Shown one piece after another: positions 34,231 through 44,406 of a DNA stretch of 64,000 nt. Source of the DNA: Hymenobacter cellulosilyticus (GTDB lineage Bacteria > Bacteroidota > Bacteroidia > Cytophagales > Hymenobacteraceae); the NCBI RefSeq assembly GCF_022919215.1, contig NZ_CP095046.1:5508501-5572500 (forward strand). The letters run 5' to 3'. Numbering within the stretch: the stretch's first letter is position 1; each line of letters starts with the position of its first letter. A program made the translations under genes and the position numbers. Under the pieces are notes generated by a model. It was not told where the DNA came from, did not search any database, and was given only the letters and a program-made list of their open reading frames with translations.

Positions 34231-35184
34231 ATGCTGCTTGCTTACCGCCGGGCGCTGCCCTTGCTGCGCATTCCCTTTTCCGTGTACCTGATGCCGGTTT
34301 ACTGGTTTGGGCTCAGCGCCCTGCCCCGGGCCGTAGACGGGACCCGTGCCCTGGGCGTGTTCGTGGTGCTACACCTGCTGGCCTACCCGGCATCCAACGG
34401 CTATAACTCCTACTACGACCGGGACGAAGGCAGCATCGGGGGCCTGAAACAGCCGCCCAAAGTGTCGGAGGAGCTGATTCATTTGGTCTGGCTCTTTGAT
34501 GCCCTGGCCGTGCTGGGCGGTTGGCTTCTGTCTCCGCTGTTTGCAGCCCTGGTGGCGGTGTATCTGCTGGTTTCGAAAGCCTACAGCTACGAAGGAGTCC
34601 GGCTCAAGAAATACCCGTTTCTGAGCACCTTCGTGGTCGTCGTGTTTCAGGGCGCTTTCACTTTTCTGATGACCCAGGTCGGCGTGGGCATAGATTCAGC
34701 CGCCATTCTGGCACCTACCAACCTGCTGCTGGCCCTGGTCAGCACGCTGTTTTTGTGCGGCTCCTACCCGCTCACCCAGGTGTATCAGCACCAGGAAGAC
34801 CGGCAGCGCGGCGACCTGACGCTGAGCTTGTGGCTGGGTTTGCGCGGCACCTTCGTTTTTGCCGCCGTGGGGTTGCTGAGCGGGGCACTGCTGCTGGGCT
34901 TCACGTATTGGCAGCGCGACGAACTTCGCAACCTGCTGATTTTCCTGGTAGCTACCGGGCCAGTGGTGGTGCTGTTTGGGCGCTGGGCCTGGGCCGTGTG
35001 GCACAGCCCCGCCGCCGCCGACTTCGAGCACACTATGCGTATGAACCAAGTCTCGTCGTTGTGCTTAAGTGCGGCGTTTGTGCTGATGTTTTTCTGGGCG
35101 CTGCTGGCCGGCCCTACTACCCCAGTGGCGGTGCTTAGCTCAACACTCCCCGCTGGACTTCGTATTTGGGCGGATAAAACGTAA
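34231..35184 (+). CDS. UbiA-family prenyltransferase-like protein
   Basis: 317 residues with eight or nine hydrophobic segments. UbiA enzymes join prenyl chains to aromatic acceptors in the membrane. The first Asp-rich motif is visible as SNGYNSYYDRDEGSIGGLK (family pattern NDxxDxxxD) and a second conserved region as SKAYSYEGVRLKKYPFLST. The second metal motif is not obvious in canonical form (QVYQHQEDRQRGDLTLSLWL may be its counterpart). A TACATTTG element five bases before the ATG could make a leaderless message. Pairs with the preceding methyltransferase. Confidence 0.78.
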   Translation: MLLAYRRALPLLRIPFSVYLMPVYWFGLSALPRAVDGTRALGVFVVLHLLAYPASNGYNSYYDRDEGSIGGLKQPPKVSEELIHLVWLFDALAVLGGWLLSPLFAALVAVYLLVSKAYSYEGVRLKKYPFLSTFVVVVFQGAFTFLMTQVGVGIDSAAILAPTNLLLALVSTLFLCGSYPLTQVYQHQEDRQRGDLTLSLWLGLRGTFVFAAVGLLSGALLLGFTYWQRDELRNLLIFLVATGPVVVLFGRWAWAVWHSPAAADFEHTMRMNQVSSLCLSAAFVLMFFWALLAGPTTPVAVLSSTLPAGLRIWADKT

Positions 35185-35190
35185 AAAACG

Positions 35191-35814
35191 ATGCGCTACG
35201 CTGCTTTTGCCTCTCTGCTGCTATTTGCCGGAGCCTGCTCTACCACCGATTCGTCGCAGAACAACGGCGCGGCCGTCACCACCGATTCCGTAGCTACAGC
35301 CGCCGAGCCGCTGGATACCACCCGGGCCCGCTCGGTCACGGCCCAGTCGGACACGCTGCAGGTGGTGCGGGCCCGCCACGTATTCTCCGCCCCCGGTACT
35401 CCCGATCAGTTTATGGCCGTATTGCGGGGCGCTTCCGTACTCAACGGCGAGGTTTCTATTACCATTACCGATGCTGCGGGCCAGGTTATTTTCCGGGAAA
35501 TGCTCAGCCCCGGCGACCTGGAGGCCTCGATGGTGTACGAAATGAAAACGGCCACCGCCACCCAGGCCGAGCGCGAAGCCTTTGTGCGGCGCCGCCTCAA
35601 CACCTTTTTCGCCGAGTCCAACTTCCGCAAGCCCGCCATTGGCCCCAAGGAAACGTACGCGCCCGGCGAGCTGGACCGCCCCACCTGGGACGATTTGCGC
35701 CAACGCCCCGACGCCGTCAGCTTCCAGTACTTAGTCGGCAAGGAAGACCGGAAACGCATCGTCTGGTCGCCGCTCAAAAAGCAGGTGGTGCACCTGCCCG
35801 GCTTCGGCAGCTAA
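35191..35814 (+). CDS. Putative lipoprotein
   Basis: 207 residues. Lipobox LLFAGAC in the signal RYAAFASLLLFAGACSTT; Ser/Thr-rich linker to about residue 50; a beta-rich domain (GEVSITITDAAGQVIFREML); and a C-terminal part (SFQYLVGKEDRKRIVWSPLK). No recognised family. It starts six bases after the UbiA-type gene's stop, so it is probably the last gene of that group. Envelope-anchored by inference from the lipobox. Confidence 0.65.
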   Translation: MRYAAFASLLLFAGACSTTDSSQNNGAAVTTDSVATAAEPLDTTRARSVTAQSDTLQVVRARHVFSAPGTPDQFMAVLRGASVLNGEVSITITDAAGQVIFREMLSPGDLEASMVYEMKTATATQAEREAFVRRRLNTFFAESNFRKPAIGPKETYAPGELDRPTWDDLRQRPDAVSFQYLVGKEDRKRIVWSPLKKQVVHLPGFGS

Positions 35815-35832
35815 GCGGGATTCCCGGCTCGT

Positions 35833-36501
35833 TTACTTAGCTCCTTCTTCCGCCGCCTGCTGCAGCGCCTGCTCGATGCTGCTGGCAAAAGCGTCGTAGG
35901 GCATAAAGCCGCGGGCCAGCAGGTAACCCTGGTTGCCGACGCGCAGAATCGTGGTAGGAAACCCTTGCACTCCAATACGGCCCACGGCGGCAAATTCCTG
36001 ACGCGTGGCCTGGGCAGTTTCGGGCAGTGCCCAGCGCCGCTGAAACTCCGCTACGTTCAGCCCAAAATCAGCGGCCAGCACGGCGTAGGTGTCCGGGTCG
36101 TTGAGGTCTTTGCCTTCGCCAAAGTAGGCTTGCTGCAGGGCGTGGGCAAAGCTGGCCGTTTGATTATAGGGGTCGAGCTGGCGGAAAACGGTCAGGGCCC
36201 GGCTCGGCGGCTCGGAATCCTGCACACGGCTGCCTTCGGCGCCCAGTTCCCGGAAAGCCTGCCCGAACTGCACCCCGGCTACTTTTTCTACCTGCTCCAG
36301 CGCTGCGCTGATGTACTCCCAATCCTGGCGAATCGAGCCTACATTCAGGCCCGTAACCATGCCGCCGCTGAGCACTGACACGGTAAGGCGGCCCTGAAAC
36401 TCATTTTGAATCTGCTCCACCACCGGGCTCATGCCGTAGCACCAGCCGCAGAGCGGGTCGAAGATGTAGAGAAGCTCGGGCAGGTCGGGAGTTTGTTCCA
36501 T
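35833..36501 (-). CDS. DsbA/FrnE-like thioredoxin-fold protein
   Basis: 222 residues from ATG 36501. Thioredoxin fold with an active-site CxxC (FDPLCGWCYGMSPVVEQI, residues about 15-32) and the helical insertion of the DsbA family; cis-Pro region GVQGFPTTILRVGN. No signal peptide, so it acts in the cytoplasm, like FrnE-type oxidoreductases. Convergent with the lipoprotein gene upstream; 18 bases separate the two stops. Confidence 0.86.
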   Translation of the reverse strand: MEQTPDLPELLYIFDPLCGWCYGMSPVVEQIQNEFQGRLTVSVLSGGMVTGLNVGSIRQDWEYISAALEQVEKVAGVQFGQAFRELGAEGSRVQDSEPPSRALTVFRQLDPYNQTASFAHALQQAYFGEGKDLNDPDTYAVLAADFGLNVAEFQRRWALPETAQATRQEFAAVGRIGVQGFPTTILRVGNQGYLLARGFMPYDAFASSIEQALQQAAEEGAK

Positions 36502-36563
36502 CGTAGGTTCGGCAAAGCGGTAAGACCGGCAAAGGAAGGCAAATGTTTGCCGCGGATAAAACG

Positions 36564-36598
36564 AAAAGGCCAGTGAAACGAGGTTCCACTGGCCTTTT
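36564..36598 (-). terminator. Terminator after rho
   Basis: Stem AAAAGGCCAGTG / CACTGGCCTTTT 23 bases beyond the rho stop, T run on the minus strand. Confidence 0.75.
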
Positions 36599-36620
36599 GC
36601 TATATAAATCAACTCTGAAC

Positions 36621-38813
36621 TTAGCCGTTCATCGACAGCAGGAACTCCTCGTTGTCCTTGGTGCCTTTCATGCGGTCCTTCAGGAATTCCATGGCCTCCG
36701 AGGCAGTCATGTCGGCCATAAACTTGCGCAGCACCCAAATACGGTTCAGCTCGTCGCGGTTCATCAGCAGGTCTTCGCGGCGGGTACCGGAAGCCGGCAC
36801 GTCGATGGCCGGGAAGATGCGCTTGTTAGCCAGCTTGCGGTCCAGCTGCAATTCCATGTTGCCGGTGCCCTTGAATTCCTCGAAAATAACCTCGTCCATC
36901 TTGGAGCCGGTTTCAATCAAGGCCGTAGCAATGATGGTCAAGGAGCCGCCATTCTCCACATTGCGGGCCGCACCGAAGAAGCGCTTGGGCTTGTGCAGGG
37001 CATTGGCGTCCACACCACCCGACAGGATTTTGCCCGAAGCGGGCTGCACCGTGTTGTAAGCGCGGGCCAGGCGGGTAATCGAGTCGAGCAGAATTACCAC
37101 ATCGTGGCCGCACTCTACGAGGCGTTTGGCCTTTTCCAGGGCAATGCTGGCAATCTTGACGTGGCGGTCAGCCGTTTCGTCGAAGGTGGAGCTTAGCACC
37201 TCGGCTTTCACCGAGCGGGCCATGTCCGTTACTTCTTCCGGGCGCTCATCAATCAGCAGGATGATGAGGTAGACTTCGGGGTGGTTTTCGGAAATCGAGT
37301 TGGCAATTTCCTGCAGCAGCACCGTTTTACCGGTTTTGGGCTGGGCCACAATCAGACCGCGCTGACCTTTACCAATGGGGGCAAACAGGTCCAGAATTCG
37401 GGTGCTCAGCTGGCTCGACTTGGTCGAAAGCTTCAGGCGCTCTTCGGCAAACAGCGGGGTGAGGTTGGCAAACGGGATACGGTCCCGGGCTTCCTCCAAC
37501 GTGCGGCCGTTGATGCCTTCCACGCCTACCAAGGCAAAGTACTTCTCACCTTCGCGGGGCGGCCGGATGGTGCATTTTACCGTGTCGCCAGCTTTCAGAG
37601 CAAACTGCTTGACCTGCTGGGGCGCTACGTAAATATCGTCGGGTGAAGCTAGATAGTTGTAAAACGGTGACCGCAGGAAGCCGTAGCCGCCGTCGGGCAT
37701 CATTTCCAGGGTACCTTCGCTGGGAATTACAATGTCGAAATCGTTGCGGGGGCGCTGCTGGGCCTGTTCACCCTGGGGCGGGGCTCACCCGGCTGGCGCT
37801 GCTCACCACCCTGGCGCAACTGCCGCTGCTGGTCGCGGGCAGCAAACCGGTCTTCGCGGCGGCCTTCCCGACCTTCGCGCGGCTCCCGCAGCTCGCGGGG
37901 CGAATCGCGCAAAGCCCGGGGCTCACGCTGGTCCCGGTTTTCACGCGGCTCACGAGGAGCATCAGCGCGGTACTCACGAGCTTCGCGGGGGCATCCGTAC
38001 GCGGCTCACGGGGGCATCGGTGCGGGGCTCCCGTGGTTCGCGGTTTTCGCGAGTTTCACGGTTTTCCCGGAAGTTGCGGGGCTCACGGCCATCTTCCCGG
38101 CCTTCCCGCGGCTGCCCATTGGCCTGCTCAGGCCGAGGCTCGCGGAAAATAATCGGGGCTGGCGCTACAGCGGTTTCAGTGGCTACAGCGACAGGTGCAT
38201 CTGCCACGGCTACTTCAGCCGGCGCTGGAGCCGTTACCTCTGCAGTTGCATTATTTTGTTCTTCTACCTCCGGCTCAGCTACGGCTGCCGGCGCTTCTTC
38301 AGCCCGGTTGCGGGCCTCGGCGCGAGTACGGCGCTCAGGGCGCTGATACGGTTTGATAGGTCGGGCGGCCGCGTCGGGAGCGGCGCCGACGGGCTCAGCC
38401 ACCACTGCTTCTAGGACAGCGGGAGCCGCCACCTCGGGGGCCGAAGCCACAACGGGAGCTGCTGCGGCCGCTGCGCGGGCTACGCCATTGTCGCGGCGGG
38501 GCGGCGTGGTGCGGGGCGCGCGGGAATTAGCCCGGGCCGGGGCGGGCGCTACAGCTACCGGAGCCGGCAGTTCAGGCGCGGCCGCAGCCACGGCTACATC
38601 CGAGAAAGCCAGGGGTGCTGCAGCTACCGGCTTGTCGTCCCCGGTTTTCACTTTTTTGGGGAGCTTGTCGGCCGGCGTGATGGCCTGCTGATCGAGAATC
38701 TTATAAATCAGATCCTGCTTGCTGAGCTTCTTGAAGTTACCGACGTTCAGTTCTTCCGCTATTTCCTTCAACTCAGAAAGCAGACGGTCCTTCAACTCTT
38801 CAATATTGTACAT
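36621..38813 (-). CDS. rho: Transcription termination factor Rho with long charged insert (frame broken three times)
   Basis: About 731 residues, far longer than the roughly 420 of E. coli Rho. Residues 1-50 are the Rho N-terminal helical domain ([20 protein letters not shown]). Residues about 60-220 are Ala/Pro/Val-rich. Residues about 222-365 are Arg/Glu-rich ([27 protein letters not shown] repeated). Then the RNA-binding domain ([16 protein letters not shown]) and the RecA-like motor with Walker [11 protein letters not shown], Walker [18 protein letters not shown] and the R-loop region [20 protein letters not shown]. The frame is lost at G runs 37775-37778, 37987-37991 and 38010-38014 (C runs on the coding strand), all inside the insert; one base at each gives a continuous protein. 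Confidence 0.9.
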
Positions 38814-39221
38814 ACACTAAAACTGGGAGAAAAAACGGGCGGAGCAACCGACTCAAAGCAACACAGGCCAATCCGGGCAGCAAAAGCAGCCGCAAGGCGG
38901 CGCGAAGCACAGTAGTTCGGAATGAAAGGGGGTAATCAGGGAGGGGAGGCGCTGGAGATAAATCGGGCCGTGCGCAATAAAAACTGACTGCGGGCCCGGC
39001 ATCAGCGGCCGGCTTGCTTACGCAATGTTAGCGTAATACGCCCGAACCGCCAAATGGGATACATTTTTTTTACCGGATTGGTGCGAAGCTCTGCCCAGTA
39101 GTTTGGAGTCACTCTCGGCCGAGCCTCACGGCATTGGTATTGCTGCTTACCGGCAAACCCCGTTTTAGGTTACACTAGCGGCCCAATCGTGTTTTTATCC
39201 GAAAGCCTATTCAAAAAAACC
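38814..39221. other. Intergenic region between divergent rho and serS
   Basis: About 400 bases with no convincing gene. It must hold the rho promoter, but I see no clean TAnnTTTG on the minus strand. A small inverted repeat TTACGC / GCGTAA lies at 39018-39036, and a long T run at about 39064-39072. Nothing else recognised. Confidence 0.5.
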
Positions 39222-39229
39222 TACTTTTG
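39222..39229 (+). promoter_or_regulatory. -7 element for serS
   Basis: TACTTTTG, 30 bases before the serS ATG; matches TAnnTTTG. Confidence 0.55.
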
Positions 39230-39258
39230 CCCCTGTTCAAAACCGCGTTTTCTGCCTT

Positions 39259-40532
39259 ATGCTGCAAGTTTCTGTTCTGCGAGATAATACCGAGCTGGTC
39301 CTGGCTGGCCTGGCCAAAAGACACTACAAAACCGCGGAGGCCGACGTTTCCGCCATTCTGAACCTGGACCAGCGCCGCAAGCAGCTGCAAACCGAGCACG
39401 ACCAGGCCCAGGCCGAAGCCAACGACCTGGCCCGGCAAATCGGAGGCCTGATGAAAAGCGGCGACAAAGTCGGGGCCGAAACGCTGAAAGCTCGTACTGC
39501 CGAGCTAAAGCAGCTCACCAAAGTCCACTCCGACGAGCTGGTGCAGGTAGAGGAAGGCTTGCAGCAGCTCCTGTATAAGCTGCCCAACGTGCCGCACAGC
39601 AGCGTGCCCGAAGGCCGCTCGGCCGACGATAACGAGGTAGTACGGGAAGTAGGTACTAAGCCCGAGCTGGGAGCCGGTGCCAAGCCCCATTGGGACCTGA
39701 TTGAGCAGTACGACATCATCGACTTTGCCCTGGGCAACAAGATTACCGGCGCGGGCTTTCCGGTGTACAAAGGTCAGGGTGCCCGGCTGCAGCGCGCTTT
39801 GATCAACTTTTTCCTTGACGAAGCCCGCAACGCCGGCTATACCGAAATTCAGCCCCCGATTCTGGTAAACGAGGCCAGCGGCTACGGCACCGGCCAGCTG
39901 CCCGACAAGGAAGGGCAGATGTACCACTCCACCGCCGACGACCTGTACCTGATTCCGACGGCGGAGGTGCCCATCACCAACCTCTACCGCAACGAAATCA
40001 TTGCCCCGAGAAGCTGCCGATTCGCAACGCCGGCTACACGCCCTGTTTCCGCCGGGAGGCCGGTTCCTGGGGAGCCCACGTGCGCGGCCTCAACCGCCTG
40101 CACCAGTTCGATAAGGTAGAAATCGTGCAGATTACCGAGCCCGAGAAAAGCTACGAGGCCCTGGAAGGCATGGTAGCCCACATCGAAGGGCTGCTGCAGA
40201 AGCTGGGCCTCCCCTACCGCGTGCTGCGCCTCTGCGGCGGCGACATGGGCTTCACCTCGGCTTTGACCTTCGACCTGGAAGTGTGGAGCGCCGCTCAGGG
40301 CCGCTGGCTGGAAGTAAGCTCGGCTTCGAACTTCGAAACTTACCAGGCCAACCGCCTCAAGCTGCGCTACCGCGGCGAAAACAACAAGATGCAGCTGCTA
40401 CACACGCTCAACGGCTCGGCCCTGGCCCTGCCCCGCATCGTGGCGGCCTTGCTGGAAAACAACCAGGCCGAGGACGGCATTCACCTGCCCGAAGTGCTGC
40501 ACAGCTACTGCGGCTTCAGCAAAATCGGCTAA
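39259..40532 (+). CDS. serS: Seryl-tRNA synthetase (frame broken)
   Basis: About 424 residues, standard length. Class II synthetase that charges tRNA-Ser. N-terminal coiled-coil arm (residues about 28-110: RRKQLQTEHDQAQAEANDLA) and the catalytic core with motif 1 (GYTEIQPPILVNEASGYGTG), motif 2 (CFRREAGSWGAHVRGLNRLH) and motif 3 (NGSALALPRIVAALLENNQ). The frame is lost at CCCC 40004-40007; one added C restores EIIAPEKLPIRNAGYTPCF. Because serS is indispensable, this break strongly supports a sequencing error. Confidence 0.95.
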
Positions 40533-40556
40533 TCCGGCCTTTTCCAGCTGCCTACT

Positions 40557-40593
40557 AAAAAGCCCTTGCTACGATTGTAGCAGGGGCTTTTTT
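40557..40593 (+). terminator. Intrinsic terminator after serS
   Basis: Stem AAGCCCTTGCTAC / GTAGCAGGGGCTT (one G-U) followed by T run; probably also used by the convergent zinc-finger gene. Confidence 0.85.
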
Positions 40594-40611
40594 TAGTGGG
40601 GAGTTACAGAA

Positions 40612-40875
40612 CTAGTACTCGGCCATAGCCTGGTCCTGGTAGCACCAGGCCCACTGCTCGCCGGGCTCAGCCGAAATAATGACAGGGTGAGAGGTGGCCT
40701 GAAAGTGCTTGGTAGCGTGCTTGTTTTTCGACTGGTCGCAGCAGCCGACGTGGCCGCAGCTTTGGCACACGCGCAGGTGCACCCAGGTGTCGCCCTGGGC
40801 TACACACTCGGGGCAGCTGTAGTCGGCGGCCGGAACCAGAGTTTCAAGGGCGGAAAGGTGTTGACAAAGAGCCAT
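40612..40875 (-). CDS. UBP-type zinc finger protein
   Basis: 87 residues. Whole-length ZnF-UBP domain: Cys/His ligands in CQHLSAL, SCPEC, RVCQSCGHVGCCDQSKNKHA and HFQATSHPVI, with EQWAWCYQD near the end. In eukaryotes this fold binds the ubiquitin C-terminus; small bacterial members have no established ligand. It starts 13 bases after the OsmC gene's stop region on the same strand; the two are likely co-transcribed. Confidence 0.88.
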   Translation of the reverse strand: MALCQHLSALETLVPAADYSCPECVAQGDTWVHLRVCQSCGHVGCCDQSKNKHATKHFQATSHPVIISAEPGEQWAWCYQDQAMAEY

Positions 40876-40888
40876 AGTGCAGCAAAGG

Positions 40889-41343
40889 TTAGGAGGATAA
40901 TAATTCAGTTTCGGGCACTAGGCGCGTGGTGATGCGCAGGCCGCTCATCAGGGTTTTCTGCACCGGGCACTTCTGAGAAATAACTTCCAAACGCTGACGC
41001 TGCTCTTCGGTGAGCGGCCCAATAAGGCGGAGCTCCTTGGTAACTTCCTCCAGCATCTGGCCGGCTTCTTCGCACTTTTCGCAGTCGTGCTCGTGCACCC
41101 GCTGGTGACTCAGGCGCACCTCAATGCCTTCGAGGGCCACTTTTTCTGGTTGGCATAGAGACGCAGGGTAATGGCGGTGCAGGCCCCCAGGGCACTGAGC
41201 AGCAAATCGTAGGGCGTGGGGCCGTGGTCCTGCCCGCCTACCTCCACGGGTTCATCAATGATATACGTGTGGCGGCCGGCCTGTACATCGGCTTGCAGGG
41301 CATCGGCCCCAACGCGCACCAGCACGTGTTTGTCTAGTAACAT
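40889..41343 (-). CDS. OsmC family protein (frame broken)
   Basis: About 151 residues from ATG 41343. OsmC/YhfA-like thiol peroxidase fold: [20 protein letters not shown] holds the first catalytic Cys and [15 protein letters not shown] the second. An additional Cys pair lies between ([10 protein letters not shown]). The frame is lost at GGG 41134-41136 (CCC on the coding strand); one added base gives [17 protein letters not shown]. It reduces organic hydroperoxides in the cytoplasm if it behaves like the family. In an apparent operon with the zinc finger gene. Confidence 0.88.
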
Positions 41344-41443
41344 AGTATGCGCTTTTAGCTTCCGCCCGCAATTGCTGCTGGGCTTCGAAGAGAAAAGATA
41401 GGTAATTCCGCATACTTTGCCCCGCCGGGCACCGCGCATCGAG

Positions 41444-42441
41444 CTAGCGGCCGTCGTGGGTGGGTGGCAGGTCGAGGTCGAACTCAATGTCGCGCATGCA
41501 CCGGAAATGGCCCTGCGGACATTTGGCGTAGCCAATCTTAGAACAGGGCCGGCACGACAGGCCCGGCACTTCCAGCGCCCGAAACTCGGTACGGTAGGGA
41601 TACATGCCAAACTCCGGCACGGTGTTGCCCCACACGCTGAAAATCTCCTTATGAAAGGCCGCGGCAATGTGCATCAGGCCCGTGTCGTGGCTGACTACCA
41701 GCTGAGCCTGCCGTACCAGGGAAGCCGACTGATTCAGGGAATACTGCCCGCAGGCGTTGTAAACCGGGAAAGAAGTAAGGTTGTGAGTGGGGGAGTTTTC
41801 CAGGGCCTGCACCACAATGTGGCCGGTCGTTTCGTCCTCGGGGCCGCCGAGCAGCACAATGGGGCGGCCGAGCTGGGCACAAAGCTCAATGATTCGCTCG
41901 GTAGGCAGGCGCTTGGTGGCGTGCTGGGCCCCGATGGCAAAGGCTACATAGCCCCGTTGAAATTCGGCCGGCAGCGTAGCCAGGTCCACTTCATCTTTGG
42001 GTGGAATGAAGTAGTCGAGGCCCTGCCGGTCGTCTTGCACGCCCAGGGGGCTGCGGCAGCCAGGTACCGTTCCACAATGTGCACCCGGGGCAGCACGTCC
42101 ACCTTGGCATTGACGAGCAGCCATTTCTGCCAGTTGAGCTTATCAAAGCTGGACGACTTGACGCCCAGCCGCAGCTTCAGAATGCTGGTGCGCAGGTTAT
42201 TGTGCAGGTCTACCACAAAGTCGAACTGCTCCTGCTTGAGCTCGGCTACCAGCTCGGCCAAGGAGCCGGTGAGGTAGTGAGCCTTATCCACGTAGGGGTT
42301 GGGCTCGATAATGCTGCGGTAAGCCGGCTTGGTACAATAGTGCACCTGGGCGCCGGGCACCTGCTGCTTGAGGGCCCGCACCACGGGGGTCGTCAGCACG
42401 ATGTCGCCGATGGAGGAAAAGCGCAGAACCAGAATCTTCAT
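41444..42441 (-). CDS. Glycosyltransferase family 9 (heptosyltransferase-like), frame broken
   Basis: About 332 residues from ATG 42441. N-terminal Rossmann half starts [20 protein letters not shown], typical of ADP-heptose:LPS heptosyltransferases; [13 protein letters not shown] and [18 protein letters not shown] are the donor-side motifs. Near the C-terminus a Cys cluster ([19 protein letters not shown]) has the same spacing as in the second GT9 at 52839-53870. The frame is lost at GGGGG 42046-42050; one base gives [20 protein letters not shown]. It probably adds sugars to lipopolysaccharide core at the inner membrane. Confidence 0.88.
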
Positions 42442-42483
42442 AAAAGCTACTCACGGCCGCCGGAAGCAGGGCGGACAGGCAAT

Positions 42484-44219
42484 TTACCCGAACAGGGAGT
42501 CTTTGTATTCCAGGGGCGGCTTGATATTGGCCTTGCGCTCGGCAAAGTAGGCGGCCATTTCCTCGGCGCTCAGGGCGTTGAAGGTCATGTCCTTGGTCAG
42601 TCCGCCCTTGCGGCCCATCATCACGCCGTAGCGCATGTCGGCGTAGCCGTTGGTGTGGTGGGCGTCGGGGTTGATGCTAAGCTTCACGCCCTGGTCCAGT
42701 GCGTAGCGCACCCAGCGCCAGTCTAGGTCGAGGCGCCAGGGGTTGGAGTTGATTTCGATGATGACGTTGTGCTGGGCGCAGGCGTCGATAATGGCCTTGT
42801 GGTTGATGGGGTAGCCTTCCCGCCGCAGCAGCAGCCGCCCCGTGGGGTGGCCCAGCATGGTGGTATAGGGGTTGGCAATGGCCCGCAGCAGCCGCTCGGT
42901 GGCCTTACGCTCGTCCATGCGCAGGTTGCTGTGCACCGAGGCCACGATGAAGTCGAAGGTCTCCAGCACGCTGTTGGTGTAATCCAGGCTGCCGTCGCCG
43001 AGAATGTCGCTTTCGATGCCCTTGAAGATGCGGAACGGGGCCAGCTCCTGGTTGAGCTGGTCGATTTCGCGCTGCTGCTGCCGCACCCGCTCGGGGCTGA
43101 GGCCGTTGGCGTAGTGCGCAGCCTGCGAATGGTCACAGATGCCTAGGTACTCGTAGCCTTGGTCGCGCAGGAACTCGGCCATCTGGCGCAGGGTGTGGGC
43201 GCCGTCGGAGTAGGTACTGTGGTTGTGTAAAGAGCCGCGCAGGTCTTCGTCGGTCAGCAGCGTGGGCAGTTTGTGCTCCTGGGCCAGGGCTACTTCGCCC
43301 AGACCTTCACGCAGCTCGGGCTCCACGTATTGCAGGCCGGCCTTCTCGTAAATGGCGGTTTCCTGGTAGAATTTCTCCTGCTTGACCAGCTGCCGCAACG
43401 AGCCCGCCCGGCTGCCCGTGAGTGGCTCCGACAGGTGAGCCTCGGTGGCCGAGTGCAGAAACAGCTGATTCACGAAATTTTCCTTGCTAACCAGATACAC
43501 TTCTACTTTCACGCCCGTGGCCGTGCCGCGCCAGGCAAACGGACCGGAGCGCTGAGCATCGGGCGTGAGGCCATCGAGGTGGCCGAGCAGCTCGTGGGCC
43601 TGCCAGGGCTGGGCAGTGGCCGCCACCAGGGTCACGGTTTCCACGATTTCGAGGCGACGACGGACTTCCCCGCCACGGCTACCGAGTCGGTGCCCAGGGC
43701 CTCGCGCAGGCGCCGGGCCAGGTCTTCGGCCAGTTCCTCGGCTTGCGGGTAGAGCAATTTGCCCTGGCTATCCTGGTTGAATTCCAAAGCAGCCAGAATC
43801 GTGTCCTGGGTTTTTTTGCCAAAGCCCTTGAGCTTGCTCACCTCATCCCGCTCGGCGGCTTCGCGCAGCTGCTCGGGGCTCTCCACGCCCAGCTCCCGCC
43901 ACAGCACCCGAATTTTCTTGGGGCCGATGCCCTTGATGTTGAGCATCTCCACCACGCCGGGCGGGGTAGCTTCCAGCAGCTTGCGCAATTCCTCAAACGT
44001 GCCCGTGTCGAGCATTTCGGCCACTTTGGCGGCGGCCGTCTTGCTCAGGCCGGTGCGGTCGGGTAGGCCGGTGCGGTCCATGTCGGCCACGGGCAGCTCC
44101 AGCCGCTCCAGGGTGGCCGCTGTGCCTTCGTAAGCACGGATTTTAAACGGGTTTTCCTCGTGCAGCTCCATGAGGGAGGCAGCCAGACGAAAGGCACGGA
44201 TGAGGGCGCGGTTATCCAC
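42484..44219 (-). CDS. PolX-type protein: HhH + degenerate Pol beta palm + PHP phosphoesterase (frame broken)
   Basis: About 578 residues, the normal length of bacterial PolX. N-terminal helix-hairpin-helix repeats (VVEMLNIKGIGPKKIRVLWR, VSKLKGFGKKTQDTILAAL), a family X palm domain, and a C-terminal PHP domain with intact metal motifs (LHNHSTYSDG, GICDHS, KGIESDI, ASVHSN, GHPTGR, EINSN, SINPDAHH). The frame is lost at CCCC 43668-43671; one base gives AVAGEVRRRLEIVETVTLVA. At the position of the family's catalytic DxD the corrected sequence reads TVT (Thr195, Thr197), and the third Asp appears as Glu in VKVEVYLV. I infer loss of polymerase activity with a retained PHP nuclease/phosphatase. Confidence 0.85.
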
Positions 44220-44406
44220 TTGGTTTCTGGTTTGTAGTTATTGGTTTTTGGTGGGGTAATGCCGGACCGAAAAGCCCGAAACAGATAACAGTACCCAAAA
44301 ACCACGAGGCAGCGGCCCGTCAAAGGTACGGGCCAAAGTCGTACATTCGCTCCTACGGGCCATTTCGGGGCCCGGACGACCTGTTGTTCAATTTTCCTTT
44401 GCCGGT

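Noticed and set aside
36621..38813. Rho gene split into separate genes or a pseudogene
   Set aside because: Three single-base repairs join all parts into one protein with every Rho domain, and rho is normally single-copy and important.
39018..39036. Small inverted repeat TTACGC/GCGTAA as an operator of rho or serS
   Set aside because: Only six bases per arm with a seven-base gap; too weak to call without conservation.
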